Positions 16,767 to 28,299 of a stretch of 64,000 nt of DNA are shown here, in pieces (the first letter of the stretch is position 1; the number at the start of each line of letters is the position of its first letter). The notes under the pieces were generated by a model. It was given only the letters and a program-made list of their open reading frames with translations, had not been told where the DNA came from and made no database searches. A program made the translations under genes and the position numbers. Source of the DNA: Allodiplogaster sudhausi (Eukaryota > Nematoda > Chromadorea > Rhabditida > Diplogasteridae); NCBI GenBank assembly GCA_945643635.1, contig CALZFC010000243.1, positions 450,001 through 514,000 of the forward strand, in the 5' to 3' direction.

Positions 16767-17006
16767 GACCAACCTGGATCAAAGAACATGATAGCCTGGA
16801 GGGTTGCGAACTCGGTGGTGGATATCTTGAGTCTCCGGAATGGCTTCATCACATAGTCAATCATGGCAGCCATCACGGGAGTCAGGCCGGCTAGGCTGGA
16901 ATTCCTTCTTTTATTTATCTTACAATCAGTTATTTAATTTTCTGATATTACAAATATTCAATAAAATAAAATAATGAATACATCTTTTTTATAAAACATA
17001 ATAATT

Positions 17007-17048
<42 letters not shown>

Positions 17049-17850
17049 GAATAATCCTAGTTTTATCTCATTGATAGAATGAAAAAGGCAGCAAACAGAT
17101 TGTAACAGCTCAAGCATGTCAAAAGAGAGTGCAAGGATATCTATATAATTTGAATCTAAACCCACCTTCTAATCCATCTAGAACCTTTTTTCCAGAACCC
17201 CAGGTACATGTTCTCTTCTTTTCTTCCTATTCCTAGTACACCTTTTACACATCCTACTGTATTCCAAGTTAACTGTACTCTAAGCGTACCTCTTGAGCTC
17301 TTCCTCAATCTTCTCTGCCTCGGTCCTCTCGGGGTCGAGCTCTGCTTTCACCACCACTTGTGGCATAGTGGGTGCTTGTTGTCTCTCTTGTTGTCCTCCC
17401 CTTGTCATTACTGCCTTTGATGTCGCCGCTGCCTCTGGCTTCGCATCGCTGAGGATGGCGACAGCGTCGTGTCTGTCGTGGGAGCCTTGTTCGAAGAACT
17501 CGTGAATCTCTGGCCGACCCTCGACGCCGGCAGCGGGTTCTCCGTAGTCTGCCGGTACCCAGTCTCCGTAGACTTCGGGCAGTTCGCCGTACTCTCGCGG
17601 CAGACGGATCATTCCTTCGATAGAACCTGGCGGGCAGTGGTGGGGTCGACGCTGGGTCTGGACTTGGACCCCGTGCCCTCCTCGTCCTCCTGTCGGTGCT
17701 TCCCCTCCTGCTCCAACTCCAAAAGGAGCTGAGGATGATGAAGTTGTTGTTGTAGTTGTTATGATCGCCAATGCTGGGGCCCTCTTGCCCTCTTCTTTCG
17801 GTACCGCTGGGGCAGCAACGCTCCTCCTGAGAAAGTGAAGAATGAGGAGT

Positions 17851-17885
<35 letters not shown>

Positions 17886-19159
17886 AAGGGAGAGAGAGAT
17901 AGAGAGAGATAGAGAACGTAAGAAAATGAGGTAGAGACTAAATTTTCTGATAGAAAGATTGTGCAAAACTTTCTGATAGGTAGATTGTGCTCCTAACACA
18001 TACGGAATATATCTAACTACGGTAAATCAGGAGTGATTTTTTTCATTTGTGAAAATTATCACCATCCTACCGTAATTAGTGTTGGCAAAGTAAGCTGAAA
18101 CGATAAGGATAAGATAAGATAGAAGCATGGAAAAAGGTTTGTGAGGCACAGTTTCTCCCAACAACAACAACAAAATGACATACGCCACGCAAACACGGGA
18201 ACTGCCTCACACTGTAAAACTTGGTCAGGCAAACAAACAAAAGACCACTGCGGACAAAAATAAATTACATAATACATAAAACAAATATCCGTGACTTTAG
18301 AAATAGGATTAATGATAACGACATCATGAATTTACATTTACACGAGTAAAAAGAATGTTTATAGTAATAGAGAATAGAAGTGACACTCACTTAAACGAAA
18401 GAAGAGAACATTTGCCTCACATTCATTCCCACTTGCAACTTCTTTTTTTACATTTAATTTTTGATGTGTTTGCTTCATCTTGCGAACTACTACCAAACAA
18501 TTACCAACACTGGTGCAGCCACGGGGGTGCTTTATATAACCGTGCATTAAAAGAAAACCCTTTAGAAATTTAATAAGTTAATTTATATTTAAAAAATAAA
18601 GCAATAAAAATAGTAAATATGTGAATGTTACTGACGTCGTGACAAAGATGGAGTCTGGATGTGGATGTCGCGTGAAGCAATGTCCATCCGGGTGGACAAT
18701 CTTGTCGTTGACATTCTCGGGCGTTCGGAATGCTTCGCACATAATCATGTAGGAAGAGGCGTGGTTTGTCACGAGAGCCACCTTCAACGACCACCATGCA
18801 ATTTTCCTGATTATTGTTCTTGATTACTAAAACACGCAAGCTCTCTGCGTCTTTATGCCAGGTAAAAAAAAGCGCGAATTCAAGAGCGAGTTTTTTGGCT
18901 GTTTTAAAGGAGGTGGTAAATATCTTATAAGAAAAATACAATAAATTTTACAATATAAAATAATATTATTCTATTATTCAACTTTTTAAATCCCCAACCT
19001 AACCTTATCCGAGTGTGGCAGACTCCGAAAGCACGGGAAGGTCTTGGCCCAGTCGATGTAGAGGGCGATGATGCGAGAGCGCCAGAAGGGCATCTTCCGC
19101 TCCTTCTCCGCTTCAGAACACGTCGCGATTGGGTCGGACATCTGGAGAGCATGGCGGGT

Positions 19160-19204
<45 letters not shown>

Positions 19205-21234
19205 GGTGAGATAGAAACAGAGTGGGAGAGAGAGAAAGAGAGAGTTGAGAGAGAGAATAGAGAGAATAGAGAAAGATCGGATAGGCAGAAAAAAATAGTG
19301 GAAATGCTAAGACTATAAAAAAAGAATAAAAAGAGACTTCCAGAGAGCATAGAAAGATGCCATTAAATTTACTGTACACCCCTCACCTTAACAGCAATTC
19401 TTCCTCTCCTTTACAATAACTGGCTCCCCTTACCTTTACAGTAATTGGTTCGTGGAACTTGCTGGGTGCCGAGAGACCCTCGTCAAGAGACTCGTACGGC
19501 AGGATGTGGCCTCGACTGAGTAACAGAGTGAAGTTGTTCTCCAGAGTGGTGAGGCGAGAGAGGAGTGGGTCCAGTGCCTAGAGATAAAAGGTTGAGATAT
19601 ATCTATTATCAACACATTTAAATCTCGAGTTAATGTGAATCGTGATATACATAAAAGGCTTCAGAATGTTCCTATACGACTTCTCTGTCCAACCTTATCC
19701 CTGCTCTCTAGGCCCTGTACGCCTTGCGGGATGGCCTCGCCGAGATCGGATGTTGGCCCCTCCGGAGAGTCTTCCATTGCTTGGAGGCCGCTTAACAAAG
19801 GCAGTTTTCGCTGGGGAGAGAGAGAGAGGGACAAAGAGAGAGAGAGAGAGAGAGTGGTGACAGAGAGAGAGAAGCGGACTGAGAGAGAGAAAGAGAGAAT
19901 GAAAGAGAGAGAGAATGAGCGAGAGAGAGCAGGCAGAGAGAGAGAGAGGGGGGAGCGAGAGAGAGAGCAAGAGAGATAGAGAGAGATAGAGAGAGACTGA
20001 GAGGGAGAGAGGCCAACCGCGAGTCTTCATCTTCCGAGTCGGTGTTGTTGACGCCTCCGCCACCACCGCCGCGACTTTTGTCATTCTTCTCCCGCCTAGT
20101 TCTCTTCGTGTATCCGATGCGGTCGCGGTCGTTTTGAATGGCTTTAAAATCTTTTTTAAACCAATTATTTAACTTTTGTAAGTGTATTCTTGTTAACATT
20201 TTAATGCTTCATGCTTTTTTCAATAAATTAAAAAAGTTTAAAAAAAATTTATATTTTTTATATAAACGCCAATAATGCCGTTTTCCATGGTAAAAAAGGG
20301 TACATTTTTTAAATCTTCACACTTTAGTCCTCTTAAATTGATTGAGAGAAATTGGAGGGTGCTAAAAAGTCTATTGTCAAATGATAGCTGACAATTCTTG
20401 TCCATCCCGACTTCGAGACATTTCTTCAGGCGGCAATGGCGACATGCACAGCGGACACCTTGAAATTGAATATTATTATTATTCTATAATTATAATAACA
20501 GAACATGTGAATTGTCATTAAATTCTAAACACCCTTAATTGTTGATAAGAAAAGTTCAAGCCACATACACACACCTCTCTTCAATCTAGACATATTTCCT
20601 TTCTATTAACAAGAAAAGTCCTAGCCAAACCGAAACTAATTAGTTGCATTAACTCCATTCTAGACTACGGTGTTGTTCTCCATCTTCAACCTTCAACCCT
20701 CTCTAGAGTGTTTCGCTGTGTGGTCGAGTGTTTCACAGTTCACACTGTCTATTCTTCTTCCTCTACATGACAAGATAGTGTCAAGCGCACAGAGTGCTGA
20801 CGTCACGGTCATTATTTCGAGGGCAGGCAAAATCACATATGGCAGAGAGAGAGAGAGAGAGAGTGAGAGAGAGAGTGAGTGAGAGAGAGAGAGAGCGAGA
20901 GAGAAATATAATAGTACCTTTGTTGACGGGACAGTTTCCCTTGCCCATGCACGAGAACGTCCGATTGTTCTGTGAAAGAGAAAAAGTGAAAGTTCAAACA
21001 GTCACCCAACGATAAAACGAAATCAGCAACACAAATTGCCAGTCTTTATGATTTTCTTTCTTTGTCTGCTTCCTTTGTTTCTCTGCATCAACCCTGTCTC
21101 TCTCTCTTTCTCTTCACTCTCTGTCTCTCCTCCTTCCTTTATCATTCCAATTTGTAGCCTTCAGTCAGACGTTATGACTTTGTGTCCTCTTGGTTACATG
21201 CGGCTTTCTTTCTAGTTGCCTATCATTCTCATGG

Positions 21235-21277
<43 letters not shown>

Positions 21278-21518
21278 GCCCTCTTCGCTCTCTCGCTAAT
21301 GTGAAAGCTCAGGTAGCTAATGCGCTTAGCTTGCTCGGAAAATCAATGTGATGCGTGCTTATCTGCCCCTCCACTGGTTGCAAGCTACGGATAAATAAGA
21401 AGATCAGAAACGTTCTAACGAACCACAACTGCCCGACGAAAGAACGTCTTGCATCCATTACATGAGGGCACCTGAAAGGATGAAGATTCTTAGACGTTAG
21501 AGAAAGAGGGAAAGATAC

Positions 21519-21555
<37 letters not shown>

Positions 21556-22049
21556 CAGAAAGTGAGAGAGAGGACATCATAACTCTTAGAATCAACACGA
21601 CCGTCACAAAGTTTAATCGAATCAAGGAGGATGGAACACAGAGATGAATGCTTTCAACTTGCTCGATCGGTTCTTGAACACACACAGGCTATGAGAAGAA
21701 GAGTAAACTTTAACCATTCAACTTTTGCCGATCGAGAGTCTTACTGTTTTTTTAATAGAAGTTAACATTTTCATTCGAAGAAAAATAAAAGAAAATTATG
21801 ACTCGCCAGGGAAAACTAAGGGAAGATTGCGCGTGATTTAGATCAGCTTCAAAAATTCACTTGCATGAATAAATTAGAGTTAAGAGCATAGTATTGGACA
21901 AATATTTAGCAATTTTGAATAATAAGACGTAAAAGTGTATAAACAATAACTGTAAATTAAATCAAGTTATTACTAACAGAGTAATGGTTGCCAGTAGCGA
22001 GGTCCTCGCAGACAACGCAGAGAGTGCCTGGCGGAAGCTTCTCCGCCAT
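15594..22049 (-). CDS. Nuclear hormone receptor (nematode supplementary, HNF4-like), 14 exons
   Basis: DNA-binding, probably ligand-regulated transcription factor. Exons (minus): 22049-21978, 21471-21424, 20969-20918, 20458-20393, 20141-20018, 19790-19694, 19577-19434, 19141-19004, 18781-18636, 17826-17290, 16895-16774, 16271-16120, 15961-15836, 15650-15594; 1881 nt, 626 aa. The DNA-binding domain has finger 1 CVVCEDLATGNHYS..CNGCKTFFRR and finger 2 with four Cys ending CRHCRLKKCLEVGM; the P-box CNGCK is the nematode type. The ligand-binding domain shows the helix-3 region WAKTFPCFRSL, EFATLQAIMFFDP and a late helix DMFNLFRLNSLVRETTLGIKA. Between helices 5 and 7 one 537-nt exon adds about 130 residues of Thr/Ser/Gly/Pro-rich and acidic sequence. 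The terminal exon is the best phase-compatible choice but has the weakest support. Introns carry GA tracts (CT on the sense strand). Confidence 0.9.
16698..16766. repeat. GA microsatellite, receptor intron
   Basis: About 70 bases of GA repeats immediately beside the donor side of the exon ending at 16774 on the minus-strand receptor gene. Confidence 0.85.
17013..17046. repeat. TA microsatellite
   Basis: A run of TA dinucleotides within a receptor intron. Confidence 0.9.
17852..17914. repeat. GA microsatellite, receptor intron
   Basis: GA/GATA repeat next to the acceptor of the 537-nt insert exon; on the sense strand it is CT and borders the TTTCTCAG acceptor. Confidence 0.85.
19158..19258. 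repeat. GA microsatellite, receptor intron
   Basis: GA repeat beginning some 15 bases from the acceptor of the exon 19141-19004, sense-strand CT. Confidence 0.85.
19815..20010. repeat. GA microsatellite, receptor intron
   Basis: Nearly the whole intron between the exons ending at 20018 and starting at 19790 is GA repeat with minor variants. The acceptor used is the TTTGTTAAG at its right edge in sense direction, because it alone keeps the frame. Confidence 0.85.
20840..20905. repeat. GA microsatellite, receptor intron
   Basis: GA/GTGA repeat just after the donor of the second zinc-finger exon. Confidence 0.85.
21237..21295. repeat. CT microsatellite, receptor intron (reverse orientation)
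   Basis: CT repeat on the plus strand inside a minus-strand gene, one of few tracts opposite to the general orientation rule. Confidence 0.8.
21515..21572. repeat. GA microsatellite, receptor intron
   Basis: GA repeat upstream of the acceptor of the P-box exon, sense-strand CT. Confidence 0.85.
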
Positions 22050-22278
22050 TCTCTCTTTCTTCTGTTTACTCGAGTGGTCGCTCTTCTCTGCCCTCTACCG
22101 GCTCAGCATCTGCTGTAGTGGACACTAATGGGATGCGGTTGACGTACCAGAAAGTGATCTCTACCTATCTACACGCCTGCATCTTCTAATCAACAGATGA
22201 ATTCAAGTTTACACGTATTAGGATGAAGGAGAGGAGAGAGTGGAAAAGAGAGAGCGAGAGAGGGAGAGGAGAGAGAGA

Positions 22279-22323
<45 letters not shown>

Positions 22324-23422
22324 CAGAGATTCATAAGCTCATGGTCTCCACCGTCGTGTGTCCACTAGATCAGACTAACAGGTCACACTCGCAGACTACA
22401 CTCCTCTTCTCACGTATCTACGAAAAGGGACAACTGTAGACGGAGGTGGAGGAAATAATCAGAAACCGCCATAAAATAAGAAAGCAATAATAAGAACGAG
22501 GAATACATCAACAGGCTGACGCACACATATTGACGGAAACTAGAGGAGACACATTGACAACTGACAAACTACACGAAAGATCGACAATACATGCCATTTA
22601 TAGCTATTACAACAGAGGAATCTTCACACCTTTTCAAGCATATTTACTCCAGCGAAGGTTTTAGCATCGACACGCGAGCAAAGTGCTCGTTTAATTTAGT
22701 GTGCCAAAGTGAAAATACCAACTACTGTGTTTACTGCAGGGCGTTAACACCTACTCTGTTTAGCAACATGTTTTCTCACTAGTAAGCAATCTAAACTATT
22801 TCACCATGGCACTACTTCACTATTTTTCAACTTTAATTACTTTCCATGAATTCTAAGCCATTCTATTTGTTCTGTTTATAAAAAGAAAACACAAAAAGTA
22901 GTTAGTTACTACAGAACCTCAAAAATTCTCATTTTTGTTTTATTCCGGGTGTGCTCGAAGTCTGTGAAGCTGCGGTGAGAATTCATAGTCACGAAAGGGG
23001 TGCAGCCCCGAAATGTTCTCGAAACTACCCGAATCTTCTGGTCGGCCTGGCCATGTTTCTCGATCAGATGTAGCTGTGTTTCTCTGGTTCTTATAGTTGC
23101 CTCATTTATCTTCTTCTTTTGTTGTCGCCGAGCTTCTCTTTGAGTGTTTCTTGCATCGTGCCCTTCTGGCTCATCCCTCTCGTTGTGCATTCTTTTAACT
23201 TCCGCAATCAGGAATGTACTTGTTTTTTTCAATTGATTTTATAATTGGTCAGCTTCCAGACACTTGCGTACTTTTGCCGTTTTCCTCTTGCTCATTGTCG
23301 GGCTAACAGTTTTGCGCGATTTTTCGAAATGTTTGATAGATTTGATAAATTTCATACATTTCATACACAACAAATACGTTTAGGCAGTGGATACCGGCCG
23401 GCCTCGGAACGGAAGAAAAAGG
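22050..23422. other. Divergent promoter region between receptor and DnaJ genes
   Basis: The receptor starts leftward at 22049 and the DnaJ gene rightward at 23423, so both promoters should lie here. A GA tract occupies 22240-22321. A 107-codon open frame on the minus strand (23232-22909) is very charged (QREARRQQKKKINEATIRTR) and matches nothing I recognise; it may be a chance frame or an unannotated small gene. Confidence 0.5.
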
Positions 23423-26400
23423 ATGTTCCATTTCATGAATGGACGCGGTCATGGCCACGACGGCCCGGCGGAGACGAAACTCTACGACGTTTTGGGTGTT
23501 CGGCCAAACGCAAGTGATGATGAGATTAAGAAGGTTGCATTTTAGTTGCATTCCTCTCTTTTTCGTTATACATTCTTTGATATTTCTATGTCAGCAGTGA
23601 TGAGGAGATCGATCATTTTTCGATAAAAATTTTGTTTTGTCTCGTTTTAAGGCAGAAACCTCGGAAGTCTGAACTCTCTTTATTTCTCTCTACCTCTCTC
23701 TCTCTCTCACTCTCTCACTTTCGCTCCCTCTTTTATAGAGGTGTCATCCAGTATTCGATTAGTCATTCGTTATCGATTAGGTCGGACCATCTGGAACTTT
23801 ATTGAGTGTCACCAAGACTCGTTTCAGGCGTACCGCAAGCTCGCCAAGGATTATCATCCCGATAAGAATCCGGAGCAGGGCGATAAGGTAATAGGAAGTA
23901 GATTGCAATGATTTCTTTTTAAGCTTGAAAGATATACAGTATCTGGCATATTGCTATTCGAGTATAAAAAGAAAAGTAGAAAAAAGTCCATTTTCAGTTC
24001 AAGGAGATTAGCTTCGCGTACGAAGTCCTCTCGAACCCGGAGAAGCGCCAAGTGTACGACCAAGCAGGACTCGAGGGCATTCAAGGTCATCCTTGAGTAT
24101 ATTCCCTCCCCCCTATTAAAACGGGCATCCTCGCAAACCATGCTTGAACTGAGAGGACACGATTTGAAACGGCGCACGTGAATATCACGTGAGGAGATTT
24201 CGTCGGGAACACGCTGTTCCTTTCAAGATATTTCGGTGCTATACTAGTTGGGGGGGGGGGGGCTACCACAAATCGTGCCCAGGGGGGTTTTAGACCATGG
24301 GGAACACGAATATAATGTTCAATTTGTAAAAAAATTCATTTAACAAAGTTATAGTGCTTCACATTTTTCCCCTACTTTACATCTAAACTCGTGCACTAAT
24401 GAGTTGGCAGAGGCGCCAAACGCTAAAATAGTGTCAATTAAGCACTAACGAATAGAGATGAGTCGAAAAGAACGTAATATTCGAGTTTAACAGGTCTGAA
24501 GACCCTTTCGGGCAGCATTTTAACTGAATTCGGCCAAACATATGTCAAGTAAAAGTGCTGTAACGTAGTTAAATGACAAATTAATACAAAATGAACATTA
24601 TATTCGTGTTCCCCATGGCCTAAAACCCACCTGGGCACGATTTGGGGTGAATTAGAAAAAAAAAAATATTTTGCCCCCCCCCCCAACTAGGATAACACCG
24701 ATATTTCGCTATTTCTTGGAGTCTCCAACCACTTGAAAAAGGATTATTAGTATACGAGTCTTTTTTAAGTCGTGGAATTTTAATAACCGAATATTTATTT
24801 TCCTAGAGATTTTCCACCCCTGAAAAATCTTGTATTTTCTAAAACAGTCTATTGCAAGCCGAGTATATAGTAATTACGAGTATGTTTAGAAGTTGCCGTA
24901 TTTTAATAATTTCTTTTCCTAAAGTGGTTCAATTTTCACTATGCTTTAATAAGCCAAATTTTAAATGGTTTAATTTCCAGGCGGCGGCAGCGGAGGGGGT
25001 TTCGGCGGCGCCGACCTCTTCTCTTCCTTGTTCGGAGATGCTGGCGGTGGCTCTCCCTTTGGTGGCTTGTTTGGCGGAGGAGGATCGCGGAGCAGACGGA
25101 GAAAGATGCAGGTCAGACTGGAATATTGATTAGAATTTCCCGCCGAGACATGTTTGAAATTTGAAATCACTACAAAGCAATGAATACATTGAGTCGATCT
25201 GAGGACTGCGGTACTAGGGGGTGTACGTATTCTTATGCATGCTACAGTAACTGATTGAGTGATGGAGAGGCTAGCTTAGTGTTTGGAGAGCCTTGGTAAT
25301 CTGTTAAACATTCGCTTCGTTTATTATTGATTTTTTTTTGCGAAGAAAAAGAAAAGAGATTTTCTCACTCCAGGAGACGATGCATCCTTTGCGAATTACA
25401 CTCGAGGATGCGTACAACGGCAAGACATCCAAGCTGCAGCTAACCAAGCGGGTCGTATGCGGGTCATGCAAGAGGTGCGGGAGCGGTTGGGGGAGGAAAA
25501 AGAAAGAGAGCTCCGGTTCGAGCAAAGATTCTTCCTGCGTCGTTTAGGAATCATCGATCTTGGGAAATGAAATATAACCACATCAATAAATCAATGAACG
25601 TAGTGGGAATTTAAAAATGTTTTTAAACGGTTAAAGAATCTGCTATACCATTTCTCGGTTCCTTTTCAGCACGGGCAGCAAGTCTGGCAAGAACTACACG
25701 TGCAGCAAGTGTCATGGCCGTGGAGTTGTCGTCATGATGAAACAGATCGGGCCTGGCATGATTCAGCAGATACAGACGCACTGCCCCGAGTGCAAAGGAG
25801 AGGGAAGTCAGTGAGGGTGTGAGGAGGGGCATTTTGGGAGGTCGAGCAATACTTCTCAACTTGAACATCTGTGTGATTGTCGGGTGTTAACCTGGTTGGC
25901 TTACGGTGTATTACCGTAGTCTAGTTACCGAATTTTTTAATTTCCCTGCATAATCTGGGTATACATTTTCAGATCGCACTGTTCCGCGTGATGACGTCTG
26001 CCCTTCGTGCAATGGCGAGAAGACGAAGACAGTTCAGAAGATGCTCGAGGTGGGTCCAGGGATGGGATCTTTAGTGCTACCCATGATTTTTGTGTGCAGT
26101 TCTTTGGTTTCTAGTGGTTACTTTGGTTCATGTAAACGAAGTATTTTACGAAATTTTGATCCTAAAACCTAATGATCCTGCTTTTTCAGGTAAAACAAAG
26201 ATGAATTGTGATTAGTAAAGTCTCTCCTCTTTAGGTGAACGTTCCGCGAGGTGTCGGCGATGGCGAAAAGATTGCATTCCCGAACGAAGGAGATCAGCTT
26301 GATGTTGGTGGAACTAACAAAAATATAATATATAATAAAATATATAATTATGTTTCGGAGGTTTATGTAAAATATGATAATTGCCGAAGCACGACTAAGG

Positions 26401-27972
26401 TGTATTTTTATTAACAATTAAAGTGACTTTTTGAATAGAAAAAAATGTGGCAATGATAGGACTCCTCAAAAAAAATGAAATGACTTATTAATTGATTGAA
26501 TACGCGTTCTCTCTTAGCCCGAGATCGAACCCGGCGATGTGATCATCGTTGTGCAGATCCGTGATCATGAGAGGTTCAGACGAAGCGGAGATGACCTCTT
26601 TCTCAAGCAGGTGAGAGAAGAGACTGAGGGGACATTAAGGAATATCAGAGTGATTTTCATGGAGATCAGAAGAGTGCTAATTGTTGAACCAATTTGGTAT
26701 TCTTTTTCAAATGCTTATTATGTTTAGTTAAAAAAAATCTATGTATTGATAATTAAATATCTTAAATTCAGGAGATCTCCCTCAATCAAGCTCTGTGCGG
26801 CTATGAATTTGTCATCACTCACCTGGACGGCAGACGTCTGCTGCTGAAGAACGCGCATGGCGACATTGTCACGCCGAGTGAGTGGACTGCGAGAAGAGTT
26901 GATAACTAGTAGAGTAAAATGACTGCTCTTAACCATTGAATTAAAAAAAGGAGTTTATTTCAACCGTCACCAATTTTAAGTCATAGACTACTTCATAATG
27001 GACATTCTCCCATTCACAATCATAACAACTCTCGGTTCATCTTACTTCACAGCATTCTTTCTATTCTATTGATATATTACTTGCTAGTTTCTACCCATGT
27101 GTCAGTGTAGTTCGTGCTCTGGAGTTCTACTTTAGGTTTGCTTCCTTTATGGTTTCTGTTGTTTATGGTGTGACCAGTTGTCAGCGTTCTCGGTTTATTG
27201 TGCCCCCTTCAAAGTCTATAATTTTTATAATTGTTTTATCTTTCTTGTCTTCCTTCATTTCTCCTCGCTATCTTCAGAATCGACCCGTGGAATCGTCGGG
27301 GAGGGCATGCCTAATCTTCGTCACCACGAACTGAAGGGCAATCTCATCGTCGAGTTCGAAGTCAAGTTCCCGCCCCCTCACTTTTTGGACGATGACAAGA
27401 AGTACAAGGTACTCTTTTAATTGCCGATAAGAATCCTTTTGGGGTAAGGTGATAAACAAGGCCAGGTGTGCTGTTTGCAAGCCTAGTTTAAGGAATGGTT
27501 TATATTGAAAGGGAGAGAGAGATCTTACGTCTCTTTCAGTTGCTCGAAAAGCAGTTCCCGCCGGTGAGGCAGCCTTCTTTGCCGAAGGGCGAGCATGAGG
27601 AGGTCGTTATACTATGTATTTCTCGAATAGAAATATTAGACATGTTTTTGCCGTCTTTTATATTTTATTTTTGTTTAATGTTTATTCGATTAGAGTAATA
27701 TACCTGTTGGAAAATCTTTTTTTTATATGCCATTTTCAGTTTATTGGAGATAATGATAAGAATTGTAATGTGCATAATTTATTGAACATTTTTCGTAGTT
27801 AAACATTTGTTTACAAAGTAATTGAAGAATATAATTTGAGGTGTCTCTCATGGAGTACGACGAGCACCGCTACGAGCGCCGTGGAGCCGGCGGCGAGGCA
27901 TACGAAGAGGATTCCGATGAGGAGGGAGGAGGCGGCGGGGGCCAGCCAAATGTCCAGTGTGCACAGTCTTAA
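23423..27972 (+). CDS. dnj-19: Type-A DnaJ (Hsp40), DNAJA2-like, complete, 13 exons
   Basis: Co-chaperone that stimulates cytosolic Hsp70. Exons: 23423-23533, 23828-23887, 23998-24085, 24981-25111, 25374-25474, 25670-25806, 25973-26049, 26235-26303, 26518-26610, 26772-26877, 27278-27408, 27540-27602, 27841-27972; 1299 nt, 432 aa. A short Gly/His leader precedes the J domain ([33 protein letters not shown], shown in parts on exons 1-2) with the HPD motif. A Gly/Phe region with GGGG runs and RSRRRK follows. The zinc domain has four Cys-pair motifs: CGSCKSTG (degenerate), CSKCHGRG, CPECKGEG and CPSCNGEK. The C-terminal domains contain VVQIRDHERFRRSGDDL and GEGMPNLRHH. The protein ends VQCAQS, a CaaX-type prenylation signal as in DNAJA2. 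The symbol is by similarity to DNAJA2; dnj-12 is the alternative. The stop codon lies in the TTAA target of a downstream element. Confidence 0.92.
24234..24700. mobile_element. 467-bp MITE in DnaJ intron 3
   Basis: Both ends carry the inverted repeat CGGTG(C/T)TAT(A/C)CTAGTTGGGGG, and the similarity continues inward for over 100 bases (CAAATCGTGCCCAGG, CCATGGGGAACACGAA, TATAATGTTCA on one arm and their complements on the other). It is flanked on both sides by ATATTT (24228-24233 and 24701-24706), a probable 6-bp target duplication. No open frame of note lies inside, so it is non-autonomous. Confidence 0.85.
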
Positions 27973-28299
27973 GAGAGCCCGTCTAGGATATTCGACCACG
28001 GCTAATGCAGGGCGTGCAGGGAACAAAATTATTATTTTTTTTGATTTTAATTTCCTTTGAATGGTTACTGTAGCACCCTATGGGGATTCCAAAAACATTT
28101 GTTTCGAACATTTATTTTCATTTTTGAGCACAGTATACCTAGAATGGTCTATTTTATTTAAATAACCGTAACTTTTTTTAAACTCAATTAAATTAAATTT
28201 CGAAAAGTTCGTTATGTAGAGCATGTAAAGGGGCATAAAAAAGTTCAAGGTAACATTTTTGAGAAAAAATGTTTTAAAGGATCAAATAGGCACCCAAGT

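Noticed and set aside
22909..23232. 107-codon charged minus-strand frame between receptor and DnaJ genes
   Set aside because: No recognisable domain, no splice or promoter evidence; kept only as a remark in the intergenic entry.
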